Below, one piece after another: positions 44,449 through 53,229 of a DNA stretch of 64,000 nucleotides. Each line of letters opens with the position of its first letter. The first letter of the stretch is position 1. The position numbers and the translations under genes were made by a program. The notes beneath the pieces are model-generated. The model worked only from the letters and a program-made list of their open reading frames with translations. It was not told the origin of the DNA and made no database searches. This DNA is from Coriobacteriaceae bacterium (GTDB lineage Bacteria; Actinomycetota; Coriobacteriia; Coriobacteriales; Coriobacteriaceae), in the NCBI GenBank assembly GCA_902364975.1, contig CABJFQ010000004.1, forward strand, positions 1 through 64,000. The letters run 5' to 3'.

Positions 44449-46255
44449 AACCCTCATGGGAAGCATCCGCGACTATATGAAAGTCACCGTTGCCACGCCG
44501 TTGCTCGTGCTTGGCGAGGTGCTCTGCGAGATGCTGATTCCATTTATCACCGCCAACCTGATCGACGCTATCAAAGACGGCGCCACCGTAGCCGAGATGC
44601 TTCCCACCGCAGGCTTTTTGGTGCTCATCGCGCTGACGTCGCTTGCTTTTGGTGCCGCTGCCGGCGTCACCTGCAGCCATGCGAGCTGCGGGTTCGCCAA
44701 GAACCTGCGTCACGACCTGTTCTACAAGATCCAGACGTTCAGCTTTGCCAACATCGATGAGTTCTCGAGCTCCTCGCTCGTCACGCGCCTGACCACCGAT
44801 ATCAACAACGTGCAGCAGGCCTTTATGATGATCATCCGTATCGCCGTGCGCGCGCCGCTGGTATTGATCTTCGCCTTTACCATGGCGTTTATCATGGGCG
44901 GCAGCGTCGCCATGGTCTACCTGGTCATCATTCCGCTGCTGGGCTTTGGACTGTTCTTTATCATCTTTAAGGTGCGCCCCATCTTCTCGCGCGTCTTCCA
45001 CAAGTACGACGCCCTTAACGAGTCCGTCGAGGAAAACGTCACCGGCATGCGCGTGGTCAAGAGCTATGTGCGCGAAGACTTTGAGAAGGAGAAGTTCGCG
45101 ACCGCCGCGCGCGACGTCCAGATGGACTTCACCCGCGCCGAGAAGCTGCTCGCCTTTAACAACCCCATGATGAACATCTGCGTCAACGGCGCGTTTGTCG
45201 TCATCATCTACCTGGGCTCCAAGCTCATCATCACGAGCCAGGGCACGCTGTTCGACGTGGGCCAGCTCTCCTCGACCTTTACCTATGGTTTCCAGATTCT
45301 CATGAGCCTGATGCAGCTGTCGATGATCTTTGTCATGGTGACCATGGCCGACGAATCGGCACACCGCATTGCCGAGGTGCTGGCCGCCGAGCCCACGATC
45401 GCCGATCCCGCCGAGCCCGTGCTCGAGGTTGCCGACGGTTCCATCGACTTTGACCACGTGAGCTTTAAGTATTCCAAGCATGCGAAGCGCCAGGCGCTCG
45501 ACGATATCGACCTGCACATTACGAGCGGCGAGACCATCGGCATCATCGGCGGCACCGGCTCGGCCAAGTCCACGCTCGTTAACCTCATCGCCCGCCTGTA
45601 CGACACCACCGAAGGCGCTGTGCGCGTGGGCGGCGTGGACGTGCGCGACTACGACCTGGACGCGCTGCGTCACCAGGTCGCCATGGTGCTGCAGAAAAAC
45701 GTGCTGTTTAGCGGCACCGTCGCCGAGAACCTGCGTTGGGGCGACCCGAACGCCACCGACGAGGAAGTCCGCGAGGCAGCGCATCTGGCCTGCGCCGACG
45801 AGTTTGTCGACGGTTTCCCCAAGGGCTACGACACCTGGATCGAACAGGGCGGCTCTAATGTTTCGGGCGGTCAGAAGCAGCGCCTGTGCATTGCACGCGC
45901 CCTGCTGCGTCGCCCCAAGATCTTGATCCTGGACGACTCCACCAGCGCCGTCGACACCAAGACCGACGCCAAGATCCGCGCAGGGCTGGCAAGCTATCTG
46001 CCCAACACGACCAAGCTCATCATCGCCCAGCGCATCAGCTCCGTGCAGGACGCAGACCGCATCATCGTCATGGAGGGCGGCCGTATCGCGCAGATCGGCA
46101 ACCATGACGAGCTACTCAAGACGAGCGAGATCTACCGCGAGACCTTTACCTCGCAAAACAAGATGTCTGCCGAGGGCGAAGGGGCCGTCGAGGCCGACAC
46201 CGAGGCATCCGCAACGCAAGCTCAGACCCAGGAAGGAGGCGAGGCACATGAGTAA
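44441..46255 (+). CDS. heterodimeric ABC exporter, subunit 1 (degenerate nucleotide site)
   Basis: Fused membrane and ATPase half-transporter of 604 residues with six helices then the NBD. Walker A is GGTGSAKST (Gly to Ala before Lys, about residue 372) and Walker B is ILILDDST, with Asp in place of the catalytic Glu (about 495). The signature VSGGQKQR is intact. This pattern marks the subunit that provides the non-hydrolysing site in heterodimeric drug exporters. It overlaps marR and the next gene by 8 nt each. Confidence 0.93.
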   Translation: MIKTLMGSIRDYMKVTVATPLLVLGEVLCEMLIPFITANLIDAIKDGATVAEMLPTAGFLVLIALTSLAFGAAAGVTCSHASCGFAKNLRHDLFYKIQTFSFANIDEFSSSSLVTRLTTDINNVQQAFMMIIRIAVRAPLVLIFAFTMAFIMGGSVAMVYLVIIPLLGFGLFFIIFKVRPIFSRVFHKYDALNESVEENVTGMRVVKSYVREDFEKEKFATAARDVQMDFTRAEKLLAFNNPMMNICVNGAFVVIIYLGSKLIITSQGTLFDVGQLSSTFTYGFQILMSLMQLSMIFVMVTMADESAHRIAEVLAAEPTIADPAEPVLEVADGSIDFDHVSFKYSKHAKRQALDDIDLHITSGETIGIIGGTGSAKSTLVNLIARLYDTTEGAVRVGGVDVRDYDLDALRHQVAMVLQKNVLFSGTVAENLRWGDPNATDEEVREAAHLACADEFVDGFPKGYDTWIEQGGSNVSGGQKQRLCIARALLRRPKILILDDSTSAVDTKTDAKIRAGLASYLPNTTKLIIAQRISSVQDADRIIVMEGGRIAQIGNHDELLKTSEIYRETFTSQNKMSAEGEGAVEADTEASATQAQTQEGGEAHE

Positions 46256-48167
46256 GGCAACGACGGCCGAGCGCGCGCTCAACCGTAAGGGCGGCACCAT
46301 GTCGCGCCTCATCAAGACGCTCTTTGGCTTCTATCCCGTGCTTTTGCCCCTTGTCGTCGCCGGCGTGGTGCTCTGCGCCATCATCAACTCCATCGGCGCG
46401 ACCTTCCTGCAGAGCGCCCTGCAGATTATTAGCGAATCGTGGCAGTCGGGCGATTGGGAAGCCGCACAGCCCAAGATTCTGCAGCTCGTGACCACCCTCG
46501 CCTGCATCTACGGCGTCGGTGTCCTGTCCTCGCTCTTCTGGAACCGCGCCATGGCTATCGTCACGCAGGGCTCGCTGGAGAAGCTGCGCGAGATGATGTT
46601 CAACCGCATGCAGGACCTGCCGATCCGCTACTTCGACACGCACCAGCGCGGCGATATCATGAGCCACTACACCAACGACATCGACACGCTGCGTCAGATG
46701 ATCAGTCAGTCGCTGCCCAACCTGCTCATGACGATCATCATCATCGTCACGGTGTTCTTTATCATGCTGTATTACAGCGTGTGGATGTGTCTGGTCATTG
46801 TGGCAGGCGTCGCCTTTATGACCTTTATGACCAAGCTGCTCGGCTCCAACTCCGCGCGCTTCTTTATTGCGCAGCAAACCGAGCTCGGCGTGGTCGAGGG
46901 TCATATCGAGGAAGTCATGAACGGCCAGAAGGTCGTCAAGGCATTCTGCCACGAGTCTGCCGCCGAGGCCGATTTTGACGAGCGCAACGAAAAGCTCTTC
47001 GAGGTCTCGCAGAAGGCCAACATGTACGCCAACATCCTCATGCCCATCCTTATGAACCTGGGCAACTTGCTCTACGTGCTGGTGGCCCTTGCCGGCGGCA
47101 TTTTCCTGGCGCTGGGCGTGCCCAACCTGAGCATCTCGGGCATGGCGCTGTCCATCGCCGTCGTGGTGCCGTTCCTCAACATGACCAAGCAGTTCTGCGG
47201 ACAGATCGGTCAGATCTCGCAGCAGATCAACGCCGTGGTCATGGGTCTGGCCGGCGCCGACCGCATCTTTGAGCTCATCGATGAGGAGCCCGAGGCCGAC
47301 GAAGGCTACGTGACGCTCGTCAACGCACAGGTGAACCCCGAGACTTGGGAGTTCGAGGAGGCTGACCACCACACCGGCATGTGGGCATGGAAACATCCGC
47401 ACCGCGCAACCGGCGAGATCGAGTACGTGCCGCTGCGCGGTGACCTGGTCATGGACAACGTGGACTTTGGCTACACGCCCGACCACGAGGTGCTGCACGG
47501 CGTGTCCGTGTTTGCCAAGCCGGGCCAGAAGGTCGCGTTTGTCGGCGCCACCGGTGCCGGTAAGACGACCATCACCAACCTCATCAACCGCTTCTACGAC
47601 ATCGCCGACGGCAAGATCCGCTACGACGGCATCAACGTCAACAAGATCCGCAAGGCCGACCTGCGCCGCTCGCTGGGCGTGGTGCTGCAGGACGTGAACC
47701 TGTTCACCGGCACCGTGATGGACAACATCCGCTACGGCAACCTGGATGCCACCGACGAGGAGTGCATCGCGGCGGCCAAGCTCGCCGGCGCGGACGACTT
47801 TATCACCCGCCTGCCTGACGGCTATGACACCATGCTCACCGGCAACGGCGCCCAGCTGTCGCAGGGCCAGCGCCAGCTGATCTCGATCGCCCGCGCTGCC
47901 GTCGCCGATCCGCCGGCGATGATTCTGGACGAGGCCACGTCGAGCATTGACACCCGCACCGAGGCTATCGTGCAGGCGGGCATGGACAAGCTCATGGAGG
48001 GCCGCACGACGTTTGTCATCGCGCACCGCCTGTCCACCGTGCGCAACTCCGACGCGATCATCTGCCTGGACCACGGCCGCATCATCGAGCGCGGCAACCA
48101 CGACGAGCTGATCGCCAAGCGCGGATATTACTACCAGCTGTACACGGGAGCGTTTGAGCTGGAGTAG
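46248..48167 (+). CDS. heterodimeric ABC exporter, subunit 2 (canonical site)
   Basis: Partner half-transporter of 639 residues. Walker A GATGAGKTT (about 432) and Walker B MILDEATSS (about 561) are canonical; the signature is variant, LSQGQRQ. About 45 extra residues between the membrane and ATPase domains (NPETWEFEEADHHTG region) are typical of this exporter branch. The start at 46248 has AGGAGG upstream inside the end of subunit 1. Substrate unknown; a drug or lipid is likely given the MarR control. Confidence 0.93.
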   Translation: MSKATTAERALNRKGGTMSRLIKTLFGFYPVLLPLVVAGVVLCAIINSIGATFLQSALQIISESWQSGDWEAAQPKILQLVTTLACIYGVGVLSSLFWNRAMAIVTQGSLEKLREMMFNRMQDLPIRYFDTHQRGDIMSHYTNDIDTLRQMISQSLPNLLMTIIIIVTVFFIMLYYSVWMCLVIVAGVAFMTFMTKLLGSNSARFFIAQQTELGVVEGHIEEVMNGQKVVKAFCHESAAEADFDERNEKLFEVSQKANMYANILMPILMNLGNLLYVLVALAGGIFLALGVPNLSISGMALSIAVVVPFLNMTKQFCGQIGQISQQINAVVMGLAGADRIFELIDEEPEADEGYVTLVNAQVNPETWEFEEADHHTGMWAWKHPHRATGEIEYVPLRGDLVMDNVDFGYTPDHEVLHGVSVFAKPGQKVAFVGATGAGKTTITNLINRFYDIADGKIRYDGINVNKIRKADLRRSLGVVLQDVNLFTGTVMDNIRYGNLDATDEECIAAAKLAGADDFITRLPDGYDTMLTGNGAQLSQGQRQLISIARAAVADPPAMILDEATSSIDTRTEAIVQAGMDKLMEGRTTFVIAHRLSTVRNSDAIICLDHGRIIERGNHDELIAKRGYYYQLYTGAFELE

Positions 48168-48181
48168 GAACGGTTACTGAC

Positions 48182-48290
48182 GGAGGGTGCCCCGGGGCGT
48201 CGGGGTAATTCCTCCGTGCTCAAACATTCTCGCTTCGCTGCGAAACTGCGCGCGGAGGAAATACCCCGCCGCCCCGGGGCACCCTCCTGC
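48182..48290. repeat. 109-bp GC-rich inverted repeat
   Basis: Arms of 35 bp begin GGAGGGTGCCCCGGGGCG and match at 33 of 35 positions, around a loop of about 39 bp with its own small hairpin (TCGCTTCGCTGCGA). It lies just after the exporter operon. Confidence 0.6.
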
Positions 48291-48330
48291 GCGCAATCAG
48301 CCCGTCGTTTAGAACGGAATAAAAGTTTGC

Positions 48331-48364
48331 GAGGCCCTGGCCATTTGGCCAGAGCCTCATTTTG
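48331..48364 (+). terminator. intrinsic terminator of the exporter operon
   Basis: GAGGCCCTGGCC-ATTT-GGCCAGAGCCTC forms an 11-12 bp stem with one mismatch, followed by ATTTTG. Confidence 0.75.
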
Positions 48365-48366
48365 TA

Positions 48367-48448
48367 AGGATGATTTTTCTGGGACGGGGATTAAATAATC
48401 ATTGTGTACCGAATGATTATTTAATCCCCGTCCCAGAAAAATCATCCT
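48367..48448. repeat. 82-bp perfect palindrome, family C copy 1
   Basis: Two 37-bp arms, identical in inverse, flank an 8-nt loop. Arms contain TTTTTCTGGGACGGGGATTA. A 3' tail AAGTAACTAAAAGAGCCCCG follows and is shared with the copy at 53029. It sits between convergent gene ends (exporter and LysR). Confidence 0.75.
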
Positions 48449-48481
48449 CGAAGTAACTAAAAGAGCCCCGTCCCAGGTGAG

Positions 48482-49393
48482 CTAGGTGAGAAGTTGGGCC
48501 ATGGCGTTGACGAATTTTTGGACTTGGAGGGTGGGCTCGAGCGGGTAGTGCAGAAAGACCGGCACCTCACGGCCGCACAGGAACGGCACGCCCACAAAGG
48601 CCGGGTGCACCCCCGACCACGCCCCGCAGGTGAGCACCGCGTCGCCCTTTTCCTCCGCCTCGTTAAAGAGCGCAAAGTCAAAGCTGTCCACGTCGATCAC
48701 GTCCACGCCGCCGTCGGCCAAAAGATCGATGCGCAGACTGTCCATGGCGTCGTTGCCGTGGCGAAGCACGCGCAGGCGCATGCCCTCCAGGTCGGCGACC
48801 GTGATGCGCGTCTTGCGCGCGAGGCGGCTTGTGCGGGGCACATCAATATAAAACGGCACGTTGACGATGCGGAGCTTTTGGCAGGCGTCGCCCCAGCGCG
48901 GGGTCGAAAAACTCGACTGCACCACATCCACCTCGCGCCCCAGGCTGCGCATGACGGTTTCACGCTCGTCATAGAGGTCGCTCACCGGCACAATCTCAAA
49001 GCGCAACGACGGCTCAAGCTCGTGCACGTCCGTCCACATCGACAGCGTCTGGCGCCCCGGGCACATCATCGACACACCCAGGCGCACGGCACCGCCATCG
49101 CCCGCCGCGCGTCGGGCACGGCGCAGGGCGTCCTCGGACTGGCGCATGATCGAGCGCGCGTCGTCCACCAGCAGAGCACCCGCCGGCGTCACCTTGACGC
49201 CCGAGTGCGAGCGCTCGAACAACGTGATGCCAAACTCGGCCTCGAAGCCCGACACCTGCTTGACGAGCGCCGGGGTCGACACGCGCAATTTTGCCGCCGC
49301 ACGCGAGAAGCTTCCCAGCTCCGCAGCGGCCGATATGGCCTCAAGTCGTCGATCGTACACGTCAATCTCCCGTTTTCGCGCCCGTGACCGCAT
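48482..49393 (-). CDS. LysR family transcriptional regulator
   Basis: The 303-residue product has an N-terminal LysR helix-turn-helix (LEAISAAAELGSFSRAAAKL, residues 17-37, then STPALVKQVSGFEAEFG) and a periplasmic-binding-fold effector domain. It is divergent from the SDR-MFS-oxidoreductase operon, with a 200-bp spacer that holds GTAAACC-TAC-GGTTAAC (49458-49474), a possible LysR box. It probably activates that operon in response to the imported compound. Confidence 0.9.
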   Translation of the reverse strand: MRSRARKREIDVYDRRLEAISAAAELGSFSRAAAKLRVSTPALVKQVSGFEAEFGITLFERSHSGVKVTPAGALLVDDARSIMRQSEDALRRARRAAGDGGAVRLGVSMMCPGRQTLSMWTDVHELEPSLRFEIVPVSDLYDERETVMRSLGREVDVVQSSFSTPRWGDACQKLRIVNVPFYIDVPRTSRLARKTRITVADLEGMRLRVLRHGNDAMDSLRIDLLADGGVDVIDVDSFDFALFNEAEEKGDAVLTCGAWSGVHPAFVGVPFLCGREVPVFLHYPLEPTLQVQKFVNAMAQLLT

Positions 49394-49593
49394 GGTGTCA
49401 CAGGGGGTTGTTTTCGCAGGTCACGCGCTCAATTGAGAATAAACTGCATCGCACGTTGTAAACCTACGGTTAACGCCATTCTAACAAATATGCAATTCAC
49501 CTGCGCAAATTCAAAGCATACGATAACCAGCGAAAACCACGTGGGTCGAGTAATGGGAGCGGCCCACAGGGAGGTACAAGAAGGGAAGTTCCT

Positions 49594-50475
49594 ATGAGCA
49601 ACTGGCTTAAGCTCGAGGGCGATGTCTGCGCTGTGACCGGCGCGCTCGGCGGCATGGGCGTCGAGATCTGCCGCGAGTTCGCCCGCAACGGCGCCAACGT
49701 CGTCCTGCTCGACTTGGACGAGGAGAAGGTCAAGGCCGCAGCTGCCGACCTCGCCGCCGAGTTTGGCATCCACGCCGAGGGCTACAAGATGAACGCCACC
49801 GACGAGGCCGAGGTTCAGGCCGCCGTCGACGCCACCATCGCCGACTTCGGCCGCGTCGACGCTCTCGTCAACACCGCCGGCATCCTGCGCTTCGCCGCCA
49901 TGGAGGACCTGCCGCTGAGCGACTGGGAGCAGGTGCTCAACGTCAACCTCACCGGCTACTTCATCACCTCGCAGCGCTTTGGTCGCGAGATGATCAAGGC
50001 CGGCCAGGGCCGCCTGGTGCACATCTCGACCGTTGCCAGCCACTCCCCCGAGACGTTCTCGGGTGTGTACAGCTCCACCAAGGCCGGCGTCAACATGATG
50101 TTCAAGATGCTCGCCGCCGAGTGGGGCCCCTACGGCGTCCGCTCCAACTGCGTCGAGCCCTGCTTTGTCAAAACCCCCATGTCAGCAAGCTTTTATGCCG
50201 ACCCCGAGGTCGAAAAGAGCCGCAGCCGCCTGATCGCCACGCGTCGCATCGGCGAGGTCAGCGATATCGCCAACGCCGTCATGTTCCTGGCGTCCAAGCG
50301 CTCGGACTTTACCACCGGCGACGCCATCAAGGTCGACGGCGGCTTCTCCAATATGATGGGCGACCTCACCGCCAAGCCCGGCGGCCGTCGCGCATACGCC
50401 GACAACTATCTCAAGAACAAGGGCGTCGAGCTTTGGTCCGACGAGTCCGGCGTCGCAAAGCCGACCGACCAGTAA
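49594..50475 (+). CDS. SDR family oxidoreductase
   Basis: NAD(P)-dependent dehydrogenase of 293 residues. It has the cofactor loop TGALGGMG, the acidic residue in LLDLDEEK that favours NAD, NTAG, the catalytic Ser in HISTVAS and YSSTK (Tyr and Lys). The C-terminus is extended by some 35 residues past the usual SDR end. GGAAG precedes the ATG. First gene of the LysR-linked operon; the substrate is unknown, probably a polyol or sugar acid. Confidence 0.92.
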   Translation: MSNWLKLEGDVCAVTGALGGMGVEICREFARNGANVVLLDLDEEKVKAAAADLAAEFGIHAEGYKMNATDEAEVQAAVDATIADFGRVDALVNTAGILRFAAMEDLPLSDWEQVLNVNLTGYFITSQRFGREMIKAGQGRLVHISTVASHSPETFSGVYSSTKAGVNMMFKMLAAEWGPYGVRSNCVEPCFVKTPMSASFYADPEVEKSRSRLIATRRIGEVSDIANAVMFLASKRSDFTTGDAIKVDGGFSNMMGDLTAKPGGRRAYADNYLKNKGVELWSDESGVAKPTDQ

Positions 50476-50542
50476 ACCAGCCCGATAGGGAGGCCCCGCG
50501 GACGTGTCCGCCCCTCCCTGCGCATCGATTAGAAAGAGTCCA

Positions 50543-51799
50543 ATGGCTTCCACCAACTCCAACAAGGGTCGCGCCGTCGTGCTTTCCGCCGCGTGCGTCA
50601 CTATGTTCTTCATCAGCTCCATCGCGCTGTATTCCGTCGTGAGCAAGAACCTGCTCGCCGTCTACCCCGAGTGGTCCAGCGCCCTTACCTGGGCTTTCCC
50701 GGTCTTTCAGACCATCATGGCCGTGACGGGTATCTTCGCCGGCCGCATCTCCGACAAGATCGGCCCGCGCAACGTCGTTATCGCCGCCGCCGTGTGCTAC
50801 GGCCTGGGCTGGTTCATGTCCGGCACCGTCACCGAGCCGTGGCAGTTCTACCTGTGGTTCTCGCTCGTTGCCGCCGTCGGCAACGGTCTGGGCTACAACC
50901 CGGCGCTCACCACCGGCCAAAAGTGGTTCATCGACAAGAAGGGTCTCGCCTCCGGCATCACCCTGGCCGCTTCGACCGCCGGCCCCGCTGTGCTGTCCCC
51001 GGTGCTCGCCTCGCTGCTCATCCCAAGCCTGGGAATCTTTGGCGCCCTTAAGGCGCTCGGCGTTATCTTCTTTGTGATGATCGCCGCCTCCGCCCTGTTC
51101 CTGAAGGCCCCCGAGGCCGGTTGGCTGCCCGAGGGCTTCGAGGCCCCCAAGGGTGGCGCACATGCCGGCACCTTCGGCGACCTCACCCCGGGCGAGATGG
51201 TCAAGACCCCGCGCTTCTGGGTCCTCATCGTCACCTTCGCCTTTGCCGCCACCGCGGGTACCCTGCTCGTGGGCAAGGTTGCCTCCATCGCCGCCGTCCA
51301 GCTCTTCGCCGACCCCACGAGCGCCGCAGCCGTCGCCCTCGGCGGTGTGGTGGTCTCCGTCAACACCTGCGCCAACCTGGTTGGCCGCCTGTCCTTTGGT
51401 CAGATCATCGACAAGCTCGGCGCCTACAAGTCGCTGCTTATCAGCCTTGTCGTCACCATCGTCGCGCTCGTCATCATGTCGATGAGCTTTACGCAGAGCA
51501 TGTTCTTTGTGGCACTCGCCCTGCTCGGCTTTAGCTTTGGCGCCCTGCTCGTCATCTACCCGCCGCTCACCGGTGGCGCCTTTGGTACCAGCAACATCGG
51601 CGTCAACTACGGCATCATGTTTTTGGGTTATGCCGCTTCCACCTGGATCAGCCAGCCCATCACCGCCGTGCTGTATCACGCCGAGGCCGGCAGCGCCGCC
51701 TACCAGCAGTCCTTCTACGGCGCCATTGTGATCGCCGCCATCGCCGTCGTGCTCACCGTCTACATGATGGTCTCCGACAGCAAGAAGAAGTCCGCCTAG
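50543..51799 (+). CDS. OFA-type MFS transporter
   Basis: Major facilitator of 418 residues and 12 helices, resembling the oxalate/formate antiporter branch: GRISDKIGPRN in the 2-3 loop, GLGYNPALTTGQKWFIDKKG after helix 4, and FGQIIDKLG in the second half. The start at 50543 is chosen because the upstream frame runs through the SDR 3' flank. It lies between the SDR and the Gfo/Idh genes and probably imports their substrate. Confidence 0.9.
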   Translation: MASTNSNKGRAVVLSAACVTMFFISSIALYSVVSKNLLAVYPEWSSALTWAFPVFQTIMAVTGIFAGRISDKIGPRNVVIAAAVCYGLGWFMSGTVTEPWQFYLWFSLVAAVGNGLGYNPALTTGQKWFIDKKGLASGITLAASTAGPAVLSPVLASLLIPSLGIFGALKALGVIFFVMIAASALFLKAPEAGWLPEGFEAPKGGAHAGTFGDLTPGEMVKTPRFWVLIVTFAFAATAGTLLVGKVASIAAVQLFADPTSAAAVALGGVVVSVNTCANLVGRLSFGQIIDKLGAYKSLLISLVVTIVALVIMSMSFTQSMFFVALALLGFSFGALLVIYPPLTGGAFGTSNIGVNYGIMFLGYAASTWISQPITAVLYHAEAGSAAYQQSFYGAIVIAAIAVVLTVYMMVSDSKKKSA

Positions 51800-51809
51800 T
51801 TTTACCGAT

Positions 51810-51839
51810 GCGACGAAGGGACAGCCCCTTTGTCGCATC
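51810..51839. repeat. short palindrome of the GACAAAGG family, inside an operon
   Basis: ATGCGACGAAGGGACAGCCC pairs with the following CTTTGTCGCAT. Here it lies between two genes of one apparent operon, 30 bp before the next ATG, so it cannot be a simple full terminator. Confidence 0.6.
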
Positions 51840-51868
51840 CCACCGGTCACCAGTATTAAGGAGTCGAA

Positions 51869-52909
51869 ATGTCTGAGCTCAATCCCGTCCGCATTGCCGT
51901 CATCGGCGCCGGCGCCATGGGCCGCAACCACATCCGCTTTGTCACCGAGGAGCCCGAGGCCGAGCTCGTCGCCATCGCCGACGCCTTTGAGGGCGCCCGC
52001 GCCACGGCCGAGGCCGCCGGCGTGCCGTTCTTTACCGATCCCGCCCAGATGATGGACGAGGTCAAGCCCGAGGCCGTCATTATCGCCACCCCCAACGACC
52101 TGCACCTGGGCGTTGCCCGCGAGGCCGTGAAGCGCAATATTGTGCCGCTGGTCGAGAAGCCGATCTCCAACGACCTCGAGGATGCCCAGGCCTTTGCCGC
52201 CGAGGCCGAGACCGCCGGCGTGCCCGTGCTCGTGGGTCAGCACCGTCGCCACAACCCCTTTGTCAACAAGGCCAAGGAGATCATCGAGTCTGGCGAGCTG
52301 GGCAAGCTCACCGTGTCGAGCTTCCACTACATGATCTATAAGAACGACGAGTATTTCGATGTCGAGTGGCGCCGCAAGAAGGGTGCCGGCCCGATCCTGG
52401 TCAACCTGGTGCACGACGTCGACCTGCTCCGCTACCTGCTGGGCGAGCCCGTCGCCGTCCAGGGCATGCAGTCCAGCGCCGCCCGCGGCTTTGAGACCGA
52501 GGACTCCGCCGTGGTCAACGTTCGCTTTGCCGACGGCGCGCTCGCGAGCATGACCATCTCCGACGCCACCGCCAGCCCCTGGAACTGGGAGGCGACCGCC
52601 CGCGAGGACCCGCAGTACCGCCCCTTCGACGCCGACGCCTACTTTATCGGCGGCACTAAGGGCGCCCTGTCGCTGCCCCGCCTGCACCAGTTCTCCTACG
52701 ACGGTGCCTCCAACTGGCACAAGCCGCTGCAGATGGAGATTCCGGCCGTCGATCCGGCGCTGCCGCACAAGATGCAGCTCAAGCACTTTGTGAAGGTCGT
52801 CCGCCGCGAGATCGAGCCCGTCGTGACCCCCGCCGATAACGTCAAGACGCTCACGCTTCTCAACGCCATCAAGGAGGCCGCCGAGACCGGCCAGCTCGTC
52901 GAGCTGTAA
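51869..52909 (+). CDS. Gfo/Idh/MocA family oxidoreductase
   Basis: NAD(P)-dependent sugar or inositol dehydrogenase, 346 residues. The Rossmann loop is VIGAGAMGRNH and the catalytic Lys lies in VEKPISNDL; LVHDVDLLRYLLG is the substrate-side helix with the catalytic His. AAGGAG precedes the ATG. With the SDR and MFS genes it forms a three-gene catabolic unit for an unidentified polyol. Confidence 0.92.
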   Translation: MSELNPVRIAVIGAGAMGRNHIRFVTEEPEAELVAIADAFEGARATAEAAGVPFFTDPAQMMDEVKPEAVIIATPNDLHLGVAREAVKRNIVPLVEKPISNDLEDAQAFAAEAETAGVPVLVGQHRRHNPFVNKAKEIIESGELGKLTVSSFHYMIYKNDEYFDVEWRRKKGAGPILVNLVHDVDLLRYLLGEPVAVQGMQSSAARGFETEDSAVVNVRFADGALASMTISDATASPWNWEATAREDPQYRPFDADAYFIGGTKGALSLPRLHQFSYDGASNWHKPLQMEIPAVDPALPHKMQLKHFVKVVRREIEPVVTPADNVKTLTLLNAIKEAAETGQLVEL

Positions 52910-52980
52910 CGCCCCAGGGCGGATTGCGGCAAACCCCCTACCGAGTCCCTCGGTCCGCCCTCAACAAGCCCCTCTTCTTT

Positions 52981-53015
52981 GCCCCGCGAGCAGCCTCCTG
53001 CCCGCGGGGCTTTTT
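52981..53015 (+). terminator. intrinsic terminator after the Gfo/Idh gene
   Basis: GCCCCGCG and CGCGGGGC form an 8-bp stem followed by TTTTT. Confidence 0.85.
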
Positions 53016-53028
53016 GGGCTACTTTGAG

Positions 53029-53106
53029 GATGATTTTTCTGGGACGGGGATTTAATAATCATCAGGTACACAATGATTATTAAATCCCCGTCCCAGAAAA
53101 ATCATC
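53029..53106. repeat. 78-bp perfect palindrome, family C copy 2
   Basis: Two perfect 34-bp arms around a 10-nt loop. Compared with copy 1 (48367) the stem reads GGATTTAATAATCAT instead of GGATTAAATAATCAT. Both arms changed together, so the palindrome is kept. The tail CTAAAAGAGCCCCGTCCCA is shared. It lies between the Gfo/Idh terminator and the tex promoter region. Confidence 0.75.
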
Positions 53107-53229
53107 GGGTAGGCCGGACGCCAAAAGTAGCTAAAAGAGCCCCGTCCCAAAATGACTACTTGGGTGGAGTGGCGGGTGGTATCCTTGGTAGCCCTGTGCT
53201 GCAAACGCACCCTAAACGCAAGGAGTCCC

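Noticed and set aside
46146..48101. Leftward 651-codon frame opposite the second ABC exporter subunit
   Set aside because: Shadow frame; the sense frame has complete Walker, signature and membrane features.
48168..48481. CRISPR array or tandem repeats in the palindrome-rich spacer
   Set aside because: The repeats are inverted rather than direct, differ from each other, and have no regular spacers.
50411..52786. Leftward open frame of 791 codons, Gly/His/Asp-rich
   Set aside because: Opposite the SDR, MFS and Gfo/Idh genes; the repetitive composition comes from the GC-rich third positions of those genes.
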